The notes under the pieces were generated by a model. The model did no database searches and had not been told where the DNA came from. It saw nothing but the letters and a program-made list of their open reading frames with translations. A DNA stretch of 64,000 bases from Hydrogenophaga pseudoflava NBRC 102511 (lineage in GTDB: Bacteria > Pseudomonadota > Gammaproteobacteria > Burkholderiales > Burkholderiaceae_C): assembly GCF_001592285.1 (NCBI RefSeq), contig NZ_BCWQ01000017.1, forward strand, positions 1 through 64,000, written 5' to 3'. Below are positions 32,883-41,852 of this stretch, in pieces (position 1 is the first letter of the stretch; every line of letters starts with the position of its first letter). The position numbers were made by a program, and so were the translations under genes.

Positions 32883-33848
32883 CTACTTGTATTCGATGAT
32901 GTGGCGGGTTTGGCCTCTTAGGCGCGAGAGGTGGAATTTCACGGCTCCCTGGGCCTCGGCGAACTTGCCCAGAATCATGAAGGTGCTTTCCCGAGCAGAG
33001 CCGCTTCGCGCCAGCAGGCGTACCCACTGCAATGGATAGATGGTCGCAAGGAGCCCCGCAGGGGCCCCAGCCAGGAGCATGGCAAGGCCGATTGAAGCAG
33101 GGATCCACACTCCCCAGAACCAGGCGCGACGGGCCTCCCGAATCCAGAAGCGTTCCGGTGACGATCCATGCAGCCAAGCCCCTTCGGCAAAAGCATGGCC
33201 TGACCGCACCGTGCGCACCCACCATTGCCGCAAACGCGTGATGTTCGCATCGTGCAGCGTCATGTCTCTGTCAAGCCGGTGGATGTGCCAACCGGCCTGG
33301 CGCAGACGAAAGCACAACTCCGGCTCTTCCCCGGCAATCATGCTGTCACGGTAGCCTGAGGCGGCCTTGAGCGCGTCGACCCGCATCATGGCGTCACCAC
33401 CACAGGTCTGGGTGTCGCCGATGGGGGTGTCCCACTCCCGGTCGCACATCGCGTTGTACATGGAGCGTTCAGGGTGGCGCTCGCGGCGTCTGCCGCACAC
33501 CACGGCATATGTTGGGCGCTCCGCCAGGAAACTGCGCGCCGCCTCCAGCCAGCCGGGCACCACTTCACAATCCCCATCCACAAACTGGACGAGGGTGACA
33601 TCGGGGAACTGCTGAAGCAACTGCTGAAAGCCGGTATTTCTGGCTCGCGCAGCTGTGAATGGTTGCGACATGTCGAGATCAACAACCACCGCTCCCATTT
33701 CGGAGGCCATCTGGCTGGAGCCATCAGTGGATCCCGAGTCGACGTAGACGGTGGCTGGCACCACTGGCAGCAGAGACAGCAGGCACCTGCGCAGTCGCTC
33801 CCCTTCGTTGCGCCCGATCGCAACCACGCCCAGCTTGTGTTCTTGCAT
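32883..33848 (-). CDS. Family 2 glycosyltransferase with C-terminal membrane segments
   Basis: A 321-residue GT2 enzyme. The beginning, LGVVAIGRNEGERLRRCLLSL, then VYVDSGSTDGS and LVQFVDGDCEVVPGW, marks the nucleotide-sugar site and the metal-binding DGD. CGGDAMMRVDALKAASGY and AGEEPELCFRLRQAGW are the acceptor-domain motifs. A hydrophobic region at about 245-285 (VWIPASIGLAMLLAGAPAGLLATIYPLQW) gives two likely membrane helices, so it acts at the inner membrane. It is the first gene of the - strand group that continues into WecG/TagA and the ATPase, and is divergent from the AMP-ligase fusion gene. Substrates are unknown. Confidence 0.87.
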   Translation of the reverse strand: MQEHKLGVVAIGRNEGERLRRCLLSLLPVVPATVYVDSGSTDGSSQMASEMGAVVVDLDMSQPFTAARARNTGFQQLLQQFPDVTLVQFVDGDCEVVPGWLEAARSFLAERPTYAVVCGRRRERHPERSMYNAMCDREWDTPIGDTQTCGGDAMMRVDALKAASGYRDSMIAGEEPELCFRLRQAGWHIHRLDRDMTLHDANITRLRQWWVRTVRSGHAFAEGAWLHGSSPERFWIREARRAWFWGVWIPASIGLAMLLAGAPAGLLATIYPLQWVRLLARSGSARESTFMILGKFAEAQGAVKFHLSRLRGQTRHIIEYK

Positions 33849-34162
33849 GTGAATTGACTTACCGATGACCGGGAGGGCGACAGACGCAACGCCTTCCGCA
33901 TTTGCCGGAGTTCAGAAGTATTAAAACTTCCGTTCAATCCTAGCATTGATCTCGAAGTCACCCGGAGCACCTGCAATGGCTCTCTTGGGCTCATTGTTCG
34001 CGGGTCGTGCTCGCCTATGTGGCAGGCAGAATATGGCAACTGATGCAGGCGCGCAACGCCTCATGGCTTCGCTGCGGAGCCTGTAAGCGTTTCGTAGTGC
34101 CGGTGCTATGCTGCCGGCGAGCTTCCCCCGAGTTGCGTGTCAATGAACCACAGGTGCTGAGA
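33849..34162. promoter_or_regulatory. Divergent intergenic region between the GT2 gene and the AMP-ligase fusion gene
   Basis: A 314-base gap between divergent genes. The stretch 33905-33945 is clearly AT-richer than its surroundings and includes the inverted repeat GAAGT-ATTAAA-ACTTC (33915-33930), a good candidate for promoter/operator DNA for one or both genes. An open frame extends the AMP-ligase gene back to 34007, but that part does not resemble an AMP-ligase N-terminus and has no strong ribosome site. I see no other gene here. Confidence 0.4.
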
Positions 34163-36601
34163 ATGCAGATATCCAAGTTGCGTGCAACCGGTCTGATTCG
34201 GCGAAATTCCCTCTCCTTTATAGAGAATGTATTTGCGCTGAACGAGAAGCGCCAGCCGCTGGTCAGCTTTCAGGATGAGGCCTCTGCCAAGGAGCCGGTG
34301 GGCATCGCCATTGATGACTGCATCGTTCCCGAAGCGGGGGGAGGCTGGTTCCGGCAGCAGCATGCGTTGATCCGTGACGATCTTCCTGCGCAGGTGACCT
34401 TCACGTCGGGCACCGAGGGCAAACCCAAGGGCATTGTGCTCAGCTATGCCAATCTGGCAGACGCTGCCGACAGGATCATCGACCAGATGCAGCTGACGGC
34501 GGAGGTTCGCGAGTACGTCGGTGTTCCCGTCACGCACAGCTTCGGCATGGCGCGCATTCGCGTCATCAGTGCCGTGGGTGGTCAGTCTTTCATACCCTCG
34601 CGCGGCTTCGACCCACTGGAACTGGCGCGCATGCTAGAGGCCGGCGAAGTTAATTCGCTTTCTGCTGTGCCGACCCTTCTTCGGATCCTGCTTCAGAAGC
34701 CGCAGGCCATCGGAGAGGCGGGCAAGAAGCTTCGCTGGATGGAGATCGGTTCCCAATACATGACCGCCGCGGAAAAACGGGGTGTCCGTGACCTCTTTCC
34801 CAACGCGCGAATCGTCCAGCACTATGGGTTGACAGAAGCTTCGCGCAGCACGTTCTTGCTGATTTCGGACGTTTCGGACGAGTTGCTCGAATCGGTGGGC
34901 CGGGCGGTTGGAAAAACCGAGGTGGGTATCTCCCCTGAGGGGCGCATCCGGATACGCGGCCCACACGTGGCCCAGTGGCGCATCGAAGGTGACCACTTGC
35001 AGGCGCTACCGGGAGCAGATGGCTGGCTGGTCACCGGTGATCTGGGGCATTTGAAGGACGGCTATCTGTTTTTTGACGGGAGAGCCGACGATCTGATCAA
35101 CAGCGGTGGCGTGAAGATCAATCCGGACCTCCTGGAAGAGAAGATCGGCAAACTGCTGCCTCAAAGCGGGCGGCTGGTCGTGGCCAAGGTGCCCGATGCC
35201 ATGCGAGGTGAGGGCGTTCTGGTGGTGGCGGAGTCGGCGGACATGGATTCCGCTCAATTGCAGACAGCCGCGAACCAGGCCTTGAAAATGCTCGGTCTGG
35301 AGGTTGGTGATGCCCTGCACGTCAAGGTCATGGCCTCCATTCCGCAGACGGCGACTGGAAAGCCATTGCGTCGTCTGCTGACCGAGGCATTCGTCGCCGA
35401 GAACAAGGACTCTCGCAACAAACCTGACACTCGAGACCCGGCCGGGCAGCCAAGGGCGGACGATGTCATGGGCTTCTTCCAGCAGTTCTTTCCTGGACGC
35501 AAGATTGACGCAGGCGCGAGCTTTGAAGCGCTTGGTGGCGACTCCCTGGGCTATATCCAGTTTTCAATGGGATTCGAGGACCGGTTTGGTCCGCTGCCCA
35601 GCGGATGGGAATCGCTGACGGTCGCGCAACTGCAAAGCAGCGTTCAGTCTGAACCTCAAACTTCCTTCCTGCGTCTGGAAGCGGCCACGCTGACGCGGGC
35701 GTTTTTCATGATCTGCATCGTGGCCCTGCATCTGGACACGTTCGTCTACAGCAACAACTGGGGGGCTGCCTATTTCCTGTTCTTGCTCGCTGGCTACAGC
35801 GTGATGCGCTTCCAATGGCCTGAAATCAGCAGGACCGGGAAGGTGAGGACGATACTGGGAACGGTGGTGAGAATCGCTGTTCCGACCGTGATGGTGGTTG
35901 CGGCGCTGCAGATCTGGGCGCATGAGGCCGAGTTGAAACCCCTGTTGCTGATATCGAATCTTTTTGATCCGCGCGAATACCATGTTGCATATTTCTATTT
36001 TGCAGAAATGTACATGCAACTATTGCTTCTGATTGCACTTCTGTTTTCTTTCAAGGCTGCGAGGGATGCATTCAGGAAGAGTCCGTTGATCAGTGGAACT
36101 GTGCTGCTTGTTTTTGCGATGGTGTTGAGCTACTTCGCCGAGCTTGTATGGGACACAAATTACATCTACCACCGCACTCCGACCTGGTATCTGTGGACTG
36201 TGGCGTGCGGCATGTTGATCGCCAGTGCCGGTGCACGTGATGTGCTGACACGCTTGTTGGTGATGGCCATTGTGTCGATCGCCGTGGTGATGCACCATGG
36301 GTTCACGTCGGCAACCTACTACATCTGCGCCGGGTGTGCGCTGTTGCTTTTCTGGCCCGAGATTTCGGTTCCTGCCCCCGTCAAGCGGGTGGTCGGTGAG
36401 ATCGCCGGGGCCTCCATGTTCATGTATCTCAGTCACTACCAGGTCAAATCTGTGGTGACGCGATTGTTTCACGGGCCGATGCCCTGGGTTGCCCTGTTTG
36501 CAGCAATTCTCGCGGGCATTGTGTTTGCTCGCGTTTATTATTGGGGTGAAGGTCGGGCGCTTGCTTTTGGGCGGCAGCGGGGATGGTGGGGGCGGCAATG
36601 A
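34163..36601 (+). CDS. AMP-ligase - carrier - membrane acyltransferase-3 fusion protein
   Basis: An 812-residue protein from ATG 34163 (AGGTGCTGAGA just upstream). Residues about 1-415 are an ANL-superfamily AMP-forming ligase (TFTSGTEGKPKG at 79-90, HYGLTEAS, VTGDLGHLKDGYLFFDGRADDLI, QTATGKPLRRLL). It has only about 80 residues before the P-loop, roughly half the usual length, so the N-terminal subdomain is reduced. Residues 425-490 are a carrier with Ser461 (LGGDSLGYIQF). Residues about 505-800 are a polytopic membrane domain like acyltransferase 3/OafA, with the conserved Arg...His in its first helix (TRAFFMICIVALHLD) followed by FLFLLAGYSV. The layout implies acid activation, loading on the carrier and transfer by the membrane domain to an extracytoplasmic acceptor, probably the EPS. 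It is the only + strand gene inside the - strand eps block, and the membrane part is AT-richer than the ligase. Confidence 0.85.
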   Translation: MQISKLRATGLIRRNSLSFIENVFALNEKRQPLVSFQDEASAKEPVGIAIDDCIVPEAGGGWFRQQHALIRDDLPAQVTFTSGTEGKPKGIVLSYANLADAADRIIDQMQLTAEVREYVGVPVTHSFGMARIRVISAVGGQSFIPSRGFDPLELARMLEAGEVNSLSAVPTLLRILLQKPQAIGEAGKKLRWMEIGSQYMTAAEKRGVRDLFPNARIVQHYGLTEASRSTFLLISDVSDELLESVGRAVGKTEVGISPEGRIRIRGPHVAQWRIEGDHLQALPGADGWLVTGDLGHLKDGYLFFDGRADDLINSGGVKINPDLLEEKIGKLLPQSGRLVVAKVPDAMRGEGVLVVAESADMDSAQLQTAANQALKMLGLEVGDALHVKVMASIPQTATGKPLRRLLTEAFVAENKDSRNKPDTRDPAGQPRADDVMGFFQQFFPGRKIDAGASFEALGGDSLGYIQFSMGFEDRFGPLPSGWESLTVAQLQSSVQSEPQTSFLRLEAATLTRAFFMICIVALHLDTFVYSNNWGAAYFLFLLAGYSVMRFQWPEISRTGKVRTILGTVVRIAVPTVMVVAALQIWAHEAELKPLLLISNLFDPREYHVAYFYFAEMYMQLLLLIALLFSFKAARDAFRKSPLISGTVLLVFAMVLSYFAELVWDTNYIYHRTPTWYLWTVACGMLIASAGARDVLTRLLVMAIVSIAVVMHHGFTSATYYICAGCALLLFWPEISVPAPVKRVVGEIAGASMFMYLSHYQVKSVVTRLFHGPMPWVALFAAILAGIVFARVYYWGEGRALAFGRQRGWWGRQ

Positions 36602-36613
36602 GTTGCGACGGGT

Positions 36614-38128
36614 TCAGGCTTTTTGTGGGAGCTCAGCCAGTTTCCGCATTTGATCTCTTATTGTGCCCGTGTAGGCCACGCAGATCCCCAGAAGAGGCCA
36701 GTACACCACAGGGATCGCAATGATGCTGCTTACCGTGTAGATGATAAACATGGTGGCTGACACTGCGGCGAACAACGAGCGACCCATGACGGAAACTCGC
36801 GGTTCCAACTGTCGCGCAACCCTTGCGTGCTTTCGAATTTGAAGGAGGGTGCTCAAAAAAATTCCAAGAAAAAGCACCAATCCAATCATGCCGGAGTACA
36901 AGGCGACGCCGATATATGAGTTGACGACGTCGATGATTTTTTCACCCTGCATCATTACTTGCAGTTCAGGGGCGCTCAGGAAATCAAACGAACCCAGCAT
37001 GAGATGCCGTTCAATAACCGGCAAGGCAGAGGTGATGAGGTTGGCGCGGTACTCGACATTGCCTTGATCGGCAGTTCCTATAACTGGCAGCATGTCGATA
37101 AATAGCTGACCGCCCGGGATCAGGCTCATAAGAAGAAATGCAGCAACGACGCCCAGCCCCAATCCTCCCACGCGTTTGACAGCCTTGGGGCCGATGGCTA
37201 TGAAGCTCGCTACAAGTAGCAAAGAACCCACCCAGGGGCCTCTCGACAATGAGGCGACAATGCCTCCAGCGAGCAGAGCCAGCCCTAGAAATCTGTGCAA
37301 GGGGCTGGATAAGAGCTCCTTCAGGTAGAGAAAGAAGCCCAGTGCAACCACCAAGACATATCCGAGGACGATCGAGTTGCCCACCGTTGCATTCGGTCGC
37401 AAGAAGCCTGATCGCATGAGATAGCCACCGAACATCCATTCGTTCACGCCCAATGCTCCGAGAACGGCTGAGTAGAGTTTCCAGCCGCGAAGCATTTCAA
37501 AGATCGCAACCAATGACAGGATCATTGACGCGACGACGAATCCGGTCATGGCGTGCCGGAGCCCCTCTTCGTTGCGAATGCTCCTGCTGGCCACGTAGTA
37601 CGGAAGAAAGATGTCGATCCAAAGCGACAGAACGGTCCGGAGCCCGCTGGTGACATTGCCCGGGCGAAATGCAAGCAACGACATGAGAGCGAGGTAGCCC
37701 AGCACCCACCAATCCACCGGCGAGCTGCCAACACGCGGGGTGCTTGCTCTCTGGAAAAGCGCAAACGCCACCGGCAGCAGCAGCGTCACACCAAGCAGTC
37801 TGTAGTGGTCCAGCACCCATAGATGGTCGATGATGCCCAGTCCCGGTATCTCTGCCGGTACCGGTGGAGATACGAACAGCAGAAAAAAATACAGCCCCAT
37901 GACATGTTCTTCGCGCCTTCGGTAGAGAAGGAGCAGGGCTCCGGTGACCAGGATGCAAACCCACACGCTGTTCGATAGGAACAGTGCCAGCGTGGCCGCT
38001 ACCCAGAGATTGCGCCAGCGCCTGAAGGTCGCCTCTGGAATCAATTGAGAAACCGCGCCTCGGACCACCTGGAAGAACACCAGGCTGAGTGCCATCAGCA
38101 CGATCAGCGCACGCACATGTTCAGCCAT
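36614..38128 (-). CDS. O-antigen ligase/polymerase family (Wzy-like) membrane protein
   Basis: A 504-residue protein with about 11-12 hydrophobic segments spread over the whole length. The Wzy_C/O-antigen ligase-type region is recognisable from RPNATVGNSIVLGYVLVVALGF followed by LALLAGGIVASLSRGPWVGSLLLV and a large loop (about 330-400) before the last helices. These proteins polymerise lipid-linked repeat units in the periplasm or ligate glycans to an acceptor. With EpsE/F/G present, a polymerase of the Wzx/Wzy-dependent EPS pathway is the more likely role. It converges with the AMP-ligase fusion gene (12 bases between stops) and follows the EpsG gene by 133 bases. Base composition is somewhat lower in GC than its neighbours, as is common for Wzy genes. 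Confidence 0.85.
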   Translation of the reverse strand: MAEHVRALIVLMALSLVFFQVVRGAVSQLIPEATFRRWRNLWVAATLALFLSNSVWVCILVTGALLLLYRRREEHVMGLYFFLLFVSPPVPAEIPGLGIIDHLWVLDHYRLLGVTLLLPVAFALFQRASTPRVGSSPVDWWVLGYLALMSLLAFRPGNVTSGLRTVLSLWIDIFLPYYVASRSIRNEEGLRHAMTGFVVASMILSLVAIFEMLRGWKLYSAVLGALGVNEWMFGGYLMRSGFLRPNATVGNSIVLGYVLVVALGFFLYLKELLSSPLHRFLGLALLAGGIVASLSRGPWVGSLLLVASFIAIGPKAVKRVGGLGLGVVAAFLLMSLIPGGQLFIDMLPVIGTADQGNVEYRANLITSALPVIERHLMLGSFDFLSAPELQVMMQGEKIIDVVNSYIGVALYSGMIGLVLFLGIFLSTLLQIRKHARVARQLEPRVSVMGRSLFAAVSATMFIIYTVSSIIAIPVVYWPLLGICVAYTGTIRDQMRKLAELPQKA

Positions 38129-38175
38129 AGCAGGGGAGTCGTGGGCTCATGTCAGGAGTTGGGGCGGTGATAGGC

Positions 38176-38192
38176 CCGATGGCAGCCATCGG
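38176..38192 (-). other. Hairpin between the EpsG and Wzy-like genes
   Basis: CCGATGG-CAG-CCATCGG is a perfect seven-base stem with a three-base loop in the 133-base gap after the epsG stop. No T-run follows on the - strand. It may reduce read-through from the eps operon to the polymerase gene or stabilise the upstream transcript. Confidence 0.3.
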
Positions 38193-38261
38193 TGGATGGC
38201 CAAGAAATACTGGGCACATCGGCTGCGTGTGGCCAAGGTGCGGCCTCTGTCGGGCAAGAAG

Positions 38262-39119
38262 TCAGTAGTAGGCGTTCTGGGTGGGCGACTCGTCCTTGTT
38301 CAGCACGATACCCATCAGGTTGGCTTTCGAAAGCCGATTCATGGCTTCCTCGATCTCTGTCTGGGTGGACACACCACTGCCAACCACCATCAGAACGCAG
38401 TCAACCCTGGGAAGCACACTCATGACGTCATCTGCTGCCAGAACAGGTGGTAGATCAAAGATGACGATGCGGTCGCTGTAGCGTTCGCGCAGGTCTTTTA
38501 TCAACTTGCCCACTTTTGCAGACGCCAGCAACTCCGACGCGCCATTGACTGGTCGGTTGGTCGGCAGCACAACAAAACGTTCAATGCCAGGGTTGACCAG
38601 CGCCTCTGCAAGGTTTGCATGCCCATCAAGAAAATCATTGAGTGACTTCGGGCGGTTCAAGCCCAGGGAGCGGGCAACACTTGGGCGGCGCAAGTCAAAA
38701 TCCACCAGTAGCGCCGTGCGGTTGGTCTGCTGGGCAATGCTGATGGCCAAGTTGATTGCTACCACTGTCTTGCCGGATTCCACGCTGGGGGATGTGATTG
38801 CCAACGTCCGCCAACCGGACTCATCCATTTTCTGGAGCACTTGGGTTCGCAACACGTCGAAAGCCCAGCTCGCTGGATGGGCCTTCTGATGTGCGACAAC
38901 GCGGTGGCGTTCCAGGTGTACGGGATCCATGGACACCACCGCGGTCTGTGCATACTGCACGGCGCCCAGATCGTCGGGCGTGTCCTCGTCTCTTTCGGGC
39001 GAGTCGTGCTCGATGAATATTCCTGCATCGCCTGGGTGGTGCGATGAACTGCTGTTCGGTGACAACAGATCCGTCCTGGAGGCCTTCGCCTTCTCGATTG
39101 CAAGCTTGATGCGTTCCAT
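38262..39119 (-). CDS. epsG: EpsG-type tyrosine kinase for chain-length control
   Basis: A 285-residue BY-kinase. ATG 39119 is preceded by AAGGAA at a good distance; the longer frame would start at a TTG. It has a Walker A variant (ITSPSVESGKTVVAINLA), Walker A' (ALLVDFDLRRPSVARSLG) and a distal DLPPVLAADDV Walker B motif. The C-terminus (TQNAYY) carries only two tyrosines, fewer than the long Tyr cluster of Wzc. It is separate from the membrane chain-length regulator, which is the next gene upstream 14 bases away, as in Gram-positive CpsC/CpsD and in betaproteobacterial EpsF/EpsG. Autophosphorylation and cycling with EpsF probably set polymer length and export. Confidence 0.92.
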   Translation of the reverse strand: MERIKLAIEKAKASRTDLLSPNSSSSHHPGDAGIFIEHDSPERDEDTPDDLGAVQYAQTAVVSMDPVHLERHRVVAHQKAHPASWAFDVLRTQVLQKMDESGWRTLAITSPSVESGKTVVAINLAISIAQQTNRTALLVDFDLRRPSVARSLGLNRPKSLNDFLDGHANLAEALVNPGIERFVVLPTNRPVNGASELLASAKVGKLIKDLRERYSDRIVIFDLPPVLAADDVMSVLPRVDCVLMVVGSGVSTQTEIEEAMNRLSKANLMGIVLNKDESPTQNAYY

Positions 39120-39133
39120 GTGACAGCTTTCCT

Positions 39134-40735
39134 TCAACCCAGATGGGAGAACAAGGAGATCAAAAGGGTCTGAAGGGGGATTACCAGGAAGTGGATCGCA
39201 GCAATTCCAACCACGGCAAGGACGGCGGCAAGCTTTACAAGCCGCTTTCGCAAAACTTGAGTGGACTGGATTTCATCGGCCGTCGTGATGTATGGCACCA
39301 CCACCATGGGGCGTTGACCCGTCAAGGCTGTGAGCGAGTTGACGCCGCGCACGCGCGCGAAGATCAGCTCCAGCACGGCAACAACGGCCGCTGCAGCGGC
39401 CAGCGCAAGGAAGAAGCCCAATGCGACGATCTTGCGGCGGTCAGGCTTGATCGGGTATTCGGGCAGCAAGGGTGGCTCCAGCAGGGTGAAGCGTTCGCCT
39501 TGCTGTCCACCCTCCAGGTTCTGAACGATCTGCGCGGATAGTTGCTTGGACCGGAGGTCTTCGTACTTGGCCCGGGTCGCGTCATAGTCACGCTGGAGGG
39601 CGGCCAGGTCCCGTTCCACCTGCGGGGCACGTGACACCTGGGCTCTTTGCTGGGCAATGGCACTGCGAAGGCTCCTTTGCTGCTCTGCCAGCAGGTCTGC
39701 ACGCGCCCGTGCGGTGCGGCTCTGTGCTTCAAGGCGGGACACGGCCAGCTTGGCCTGTGCAGCGATGGCGTCGCGTGTCGGACTGCTGGCGGTGGCCTCA
39801 GAGCGCACGGCGCGTTCCAGAAGATCGATCTTTTGCCGCTGAGCCCTGACATCCGGGTGGTCGTCTGTGTATGTGCCTCGCAGGCGGGCCAGCTCTGCCC
39901 GGGCGCGCTCCAGATCCTGTTCTGCGGCAGACGGGCCCGATGGCGTGACCGTTCCGGGTGCCAGCACACCTGCACGCGCGCCTGCCAGCTCCACTTCCAG
40001 TGTCTGTAACTCATCCAGAGCCATTCGATGCTCACGCTCAGCGGCTCTCAGATCGCTCTCAAGCGTCTGAATGTTCGCCAGCGCGACCACTGGGCTGTCT
40101 TCCGAGACGCCTCCTTGCGAACGCTTGTAGGCAGCGATGCGTTGCTCCAGGCTCTCCAACTGGGCCTTGACCCGATCGGCTTCCTGACTCAGAAACTCGT
40201 TGGCCCTGGACGCCTGCTCGACCCGTTCCCGCACGCTGCTTTCAAGAAACAACTGGATCAGAGCGTTGGTGACTTCCAGCGCTTTCTCCGGCTCGCTGTG
40301 CTGAAAAGACACGGAGAACGCAAGGTTGTTGGTGGGTCGTTCCCAAGCCGGCATGTTTCCGACCTGCACATTGACACCAATGCTTGCACGCATTGCAGTT
40401 GCGATGTCGGTGTCTTTCAGCACGACGCCTGGGGGTGGTTCAAATACACGATGTTCGGCCGCAATGCGCAGCAGGCTCTCGCGGGTCATGATCCGCTGGC
40501 GCAGCGCCTGAACCCGTTGTTCAGCGTTGCCACCCGAAGGCGGCTGCACCACTTCTCCTGCAATCTGTGGACCCTCTGCCAGCAGTGTTCCGCTGGCTTG
40601 GTAGGCCCGCGGCAGTATCAGCGCCACCACTACCGAGGCGCCAAGCACGACAACAAAGGTCAGGACAATCACCCAGGCACGGCGTCGGATGATGGACAGG
40701 TAGTCGTTCAGGCTCAGTTGGTAGTCGGCCGGCAT
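39134..40735 (-). CDS. epsF: EpsF-type chain-length determinant (Wzz family)
   Basis: A 533-residue polysaccharide co-polymerase. It has an N-terminal membrane helix (VIVLTFVVVLGASVVVALIL, about 19-38) after SLNDYLSIIRRRAW, the usual Wzz opening. A long periplasmic region rich in coiled coil (about 160-400, with ERVEQASRANEFLSQEADRV and the RTARARADLLAEQQ repeats) precedes a second membrane helix near 435-455 (ALGFFLALAAAAAVVAVLELIF). A further hydrophobic segment lies at the end (LAAVLAVVGIAAIHFLVIPL). The P-x-x-P region before the second helix (EPPLLPEYPIKPDRRK) is conserved in the family. It lies between the epsL and epsG genes at 14-base spacings, so all are in one operon. It should partner the EpsG kinase. 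Confidence 0.93.
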   Translation of the reverse strand: MPADYQLSLNDYLSIIRRRAWVIVLTFVVVLGASVVVALILPRAYQASGTLLAEGPQIAGEVVQPPSGGNAEQRVQALRQRIMTRESLLRIAAEHRVFEPPPGVVLKDTDIATAMRASIGVNVQVGNMPAWERPTNNLAFSVSFQHSEPEKALEVTNALIQLFLESSVRERVEQASRANEFLSQEADRVKAQLESLEQRIAAYKRSQGGVSEDSPVVALANIQTLESDLRAAEREHRMALDELQTLEVELAGARAGVLAPGTVTPSGPSAAEQDLERARAELARLRGTYTDDHPDVRAQRQKIDLLERAVRSEATASSPTRDAIAAQAKLAVSRLEAQSRTARARADLLAEQQRSLRSAIAQQRAQVSRAPQVERDLAALQRDYDATRAKYEDLRSKQLSAQIVQNLEGGQQGERFTLLEPPLLPEYPIKPDRRKIVALGFFLALAAAAAVVAVLELIFARVRGVNSLTALTGQRPMVVVPYITTADEIQSTQVLRKRLVKLAAVLAVVGIAAIHFLVIPLQTLLISLFSHLG

Positions 40736-40749
40736 GAGGAATCGTGAAA

Positions 40750-41850
40750 TTAGAAGTCAGGGTGCGAATACACCAGCCCCACGGCCACCGAGTGGCCTTT
40801 GGCTGTGGGTCCGCCGGAGGGCTTGGCTCGCCGCTGCTCCAGGCTCATGGAAATGGCCCAGAACCTGGTGAGCTCGGATTGGATCCGTGCGTACATCATG
40901 GAGCCGGTGTCACGGTCTCCATCGAGGGACTGGGCATGGCTTACACCCAGCGAGAAGGATGTATCGATGGTAAGGGGATAGGTTGCAGAGGCGTCAAAAA
41001 CCTGCGACCGCGTGTACCCAGCGACCGCACCGTCTGCACTCACCTCTCGGGACCATGCAACGGCATAGCCGATGCGTTCTCCCGTGTAGGTCAGACGCAG
41101 CAAACCGACAGGCGCCGTCTTGCCTCTCGCAGTGTTGGCGCGGACGACTCCTGCCGCTGCGTTCAGAACAAGGCCTTCACTGAGATCTCTTTCGTACCCG
41201 AGGCCGAGTTCGCTTCGTGACTCCCGCTCGCGGTCTCCGTCTGGCGTTAGGCGCGAAGCGCCCGCTGTCAGCGAATACCGTGCATTGGAGCTTGCCGAGA
41301 TGCGATAGGCGACCGATCCACTCGTTTCCCTGTGGTTCACAAGCAGCGGTGTGTCGTAGGTGACGCGCTCATGCGAGAGATCCATCTCAAGGGCCGTTCC
41401 GGCCGTCAGGTTGTAGGTCCAGGTGCCTCCGACGGATCCCGTGCGTTCCTTGCTGTCCAGTGTCACCCGGCCAAAGTCGGCAAATTCTGTCTCGCGCGTG
41501 GACGCTTCTTCCAGGGAGGCCCGCAGTCCAAAGACCGCCACAGGGCTTGAGTTCTCCCAGAGCACGCGGACGCTGGGTAAGCTGCGATTGGCGCTCAGAT
41601 CGGTGTTGCCAGATCGTTCGATCAGCGCACCCAGCGCCAGCTCGGTGCTGGAGGCTCCTTGGGTGGTCCGCAGCGTGAACTGCGGGTGCATCCGAAACAG
41701 AGTGACACTACCGCGGCTTTCGGGCGAGAGGTCGGGATTGCTGATCCGAACGGCCTCCAAGGGCACGGTCAGCGAATTTTGCGCAATGGCAGGAGACCAG
41801 ACGAAGGCCTGGAGGACGAATGCCAGAGGGGGTGTGAGTCGTGCGTTCAT
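40750..41850 (-). CDS. epsL: EpsL-type outer-membrane beta-barrel protein
   Basis: A 366-residue protein from ATG 41850 with a Sec signal (LAFVLQAFVWSPAIAQ, cleavage after AIA). The mature part is made of alternating hydrophobic/polar strands such as YSLTAGASRL, ELGLGYERDL and GYAVAWSREV, and it ends with VAVGLVYSHPDF, a C-terminal Phe typical of outer-membrane beta-barrels. It fits the EpsL family of EPS loci, whose members are proposed to help pass the polymer across the outer membrane. It starts two bases after the epsE stop codon and precedes epsF by 14 bases. Confidence 0.85.
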   Translation of the reverse strand: MNARLTPPLAFVLQAFVWSPAIAQNSLTVPLEAVRISNPDLSPESRGSVTLFRMHPQFTLRTTQGASSTELALGALIERSGNTDLSANRSLPSVRVLWENSSPVAVFGLRASLEEASTRETEFADFGRVTLDSKERTGSVGGTWTYNLTAGTALEMDLSHERVTYDTPLLVNHRETSGSVAYRISASSNARYSLTAGASRLTPDGDRERESRSELGLGYERDLSEGLVLNAAAGVVRANTARGKTAPVGLLRLTYTGERIGYAVAWSREVSADGAVAGYTRSQVFDASATYPLTIDTSFSLGVSHAQSLDGDRDTGSMMYARIQSELTRFWAISMSLEQRRAKPSGGPTAKGHSVAVGLVYSHPDF

Positions 41851-41852
41851 GT

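Noticed and set aside
34007..34162. Start of the AMP-ligase fusion protein at 34007
   Set aside because: The extra 52 residues lack ligase features and the ATG at 34163 has a better ribosome site; the short ligase N-terminus remains unusual and is noted in the feature.
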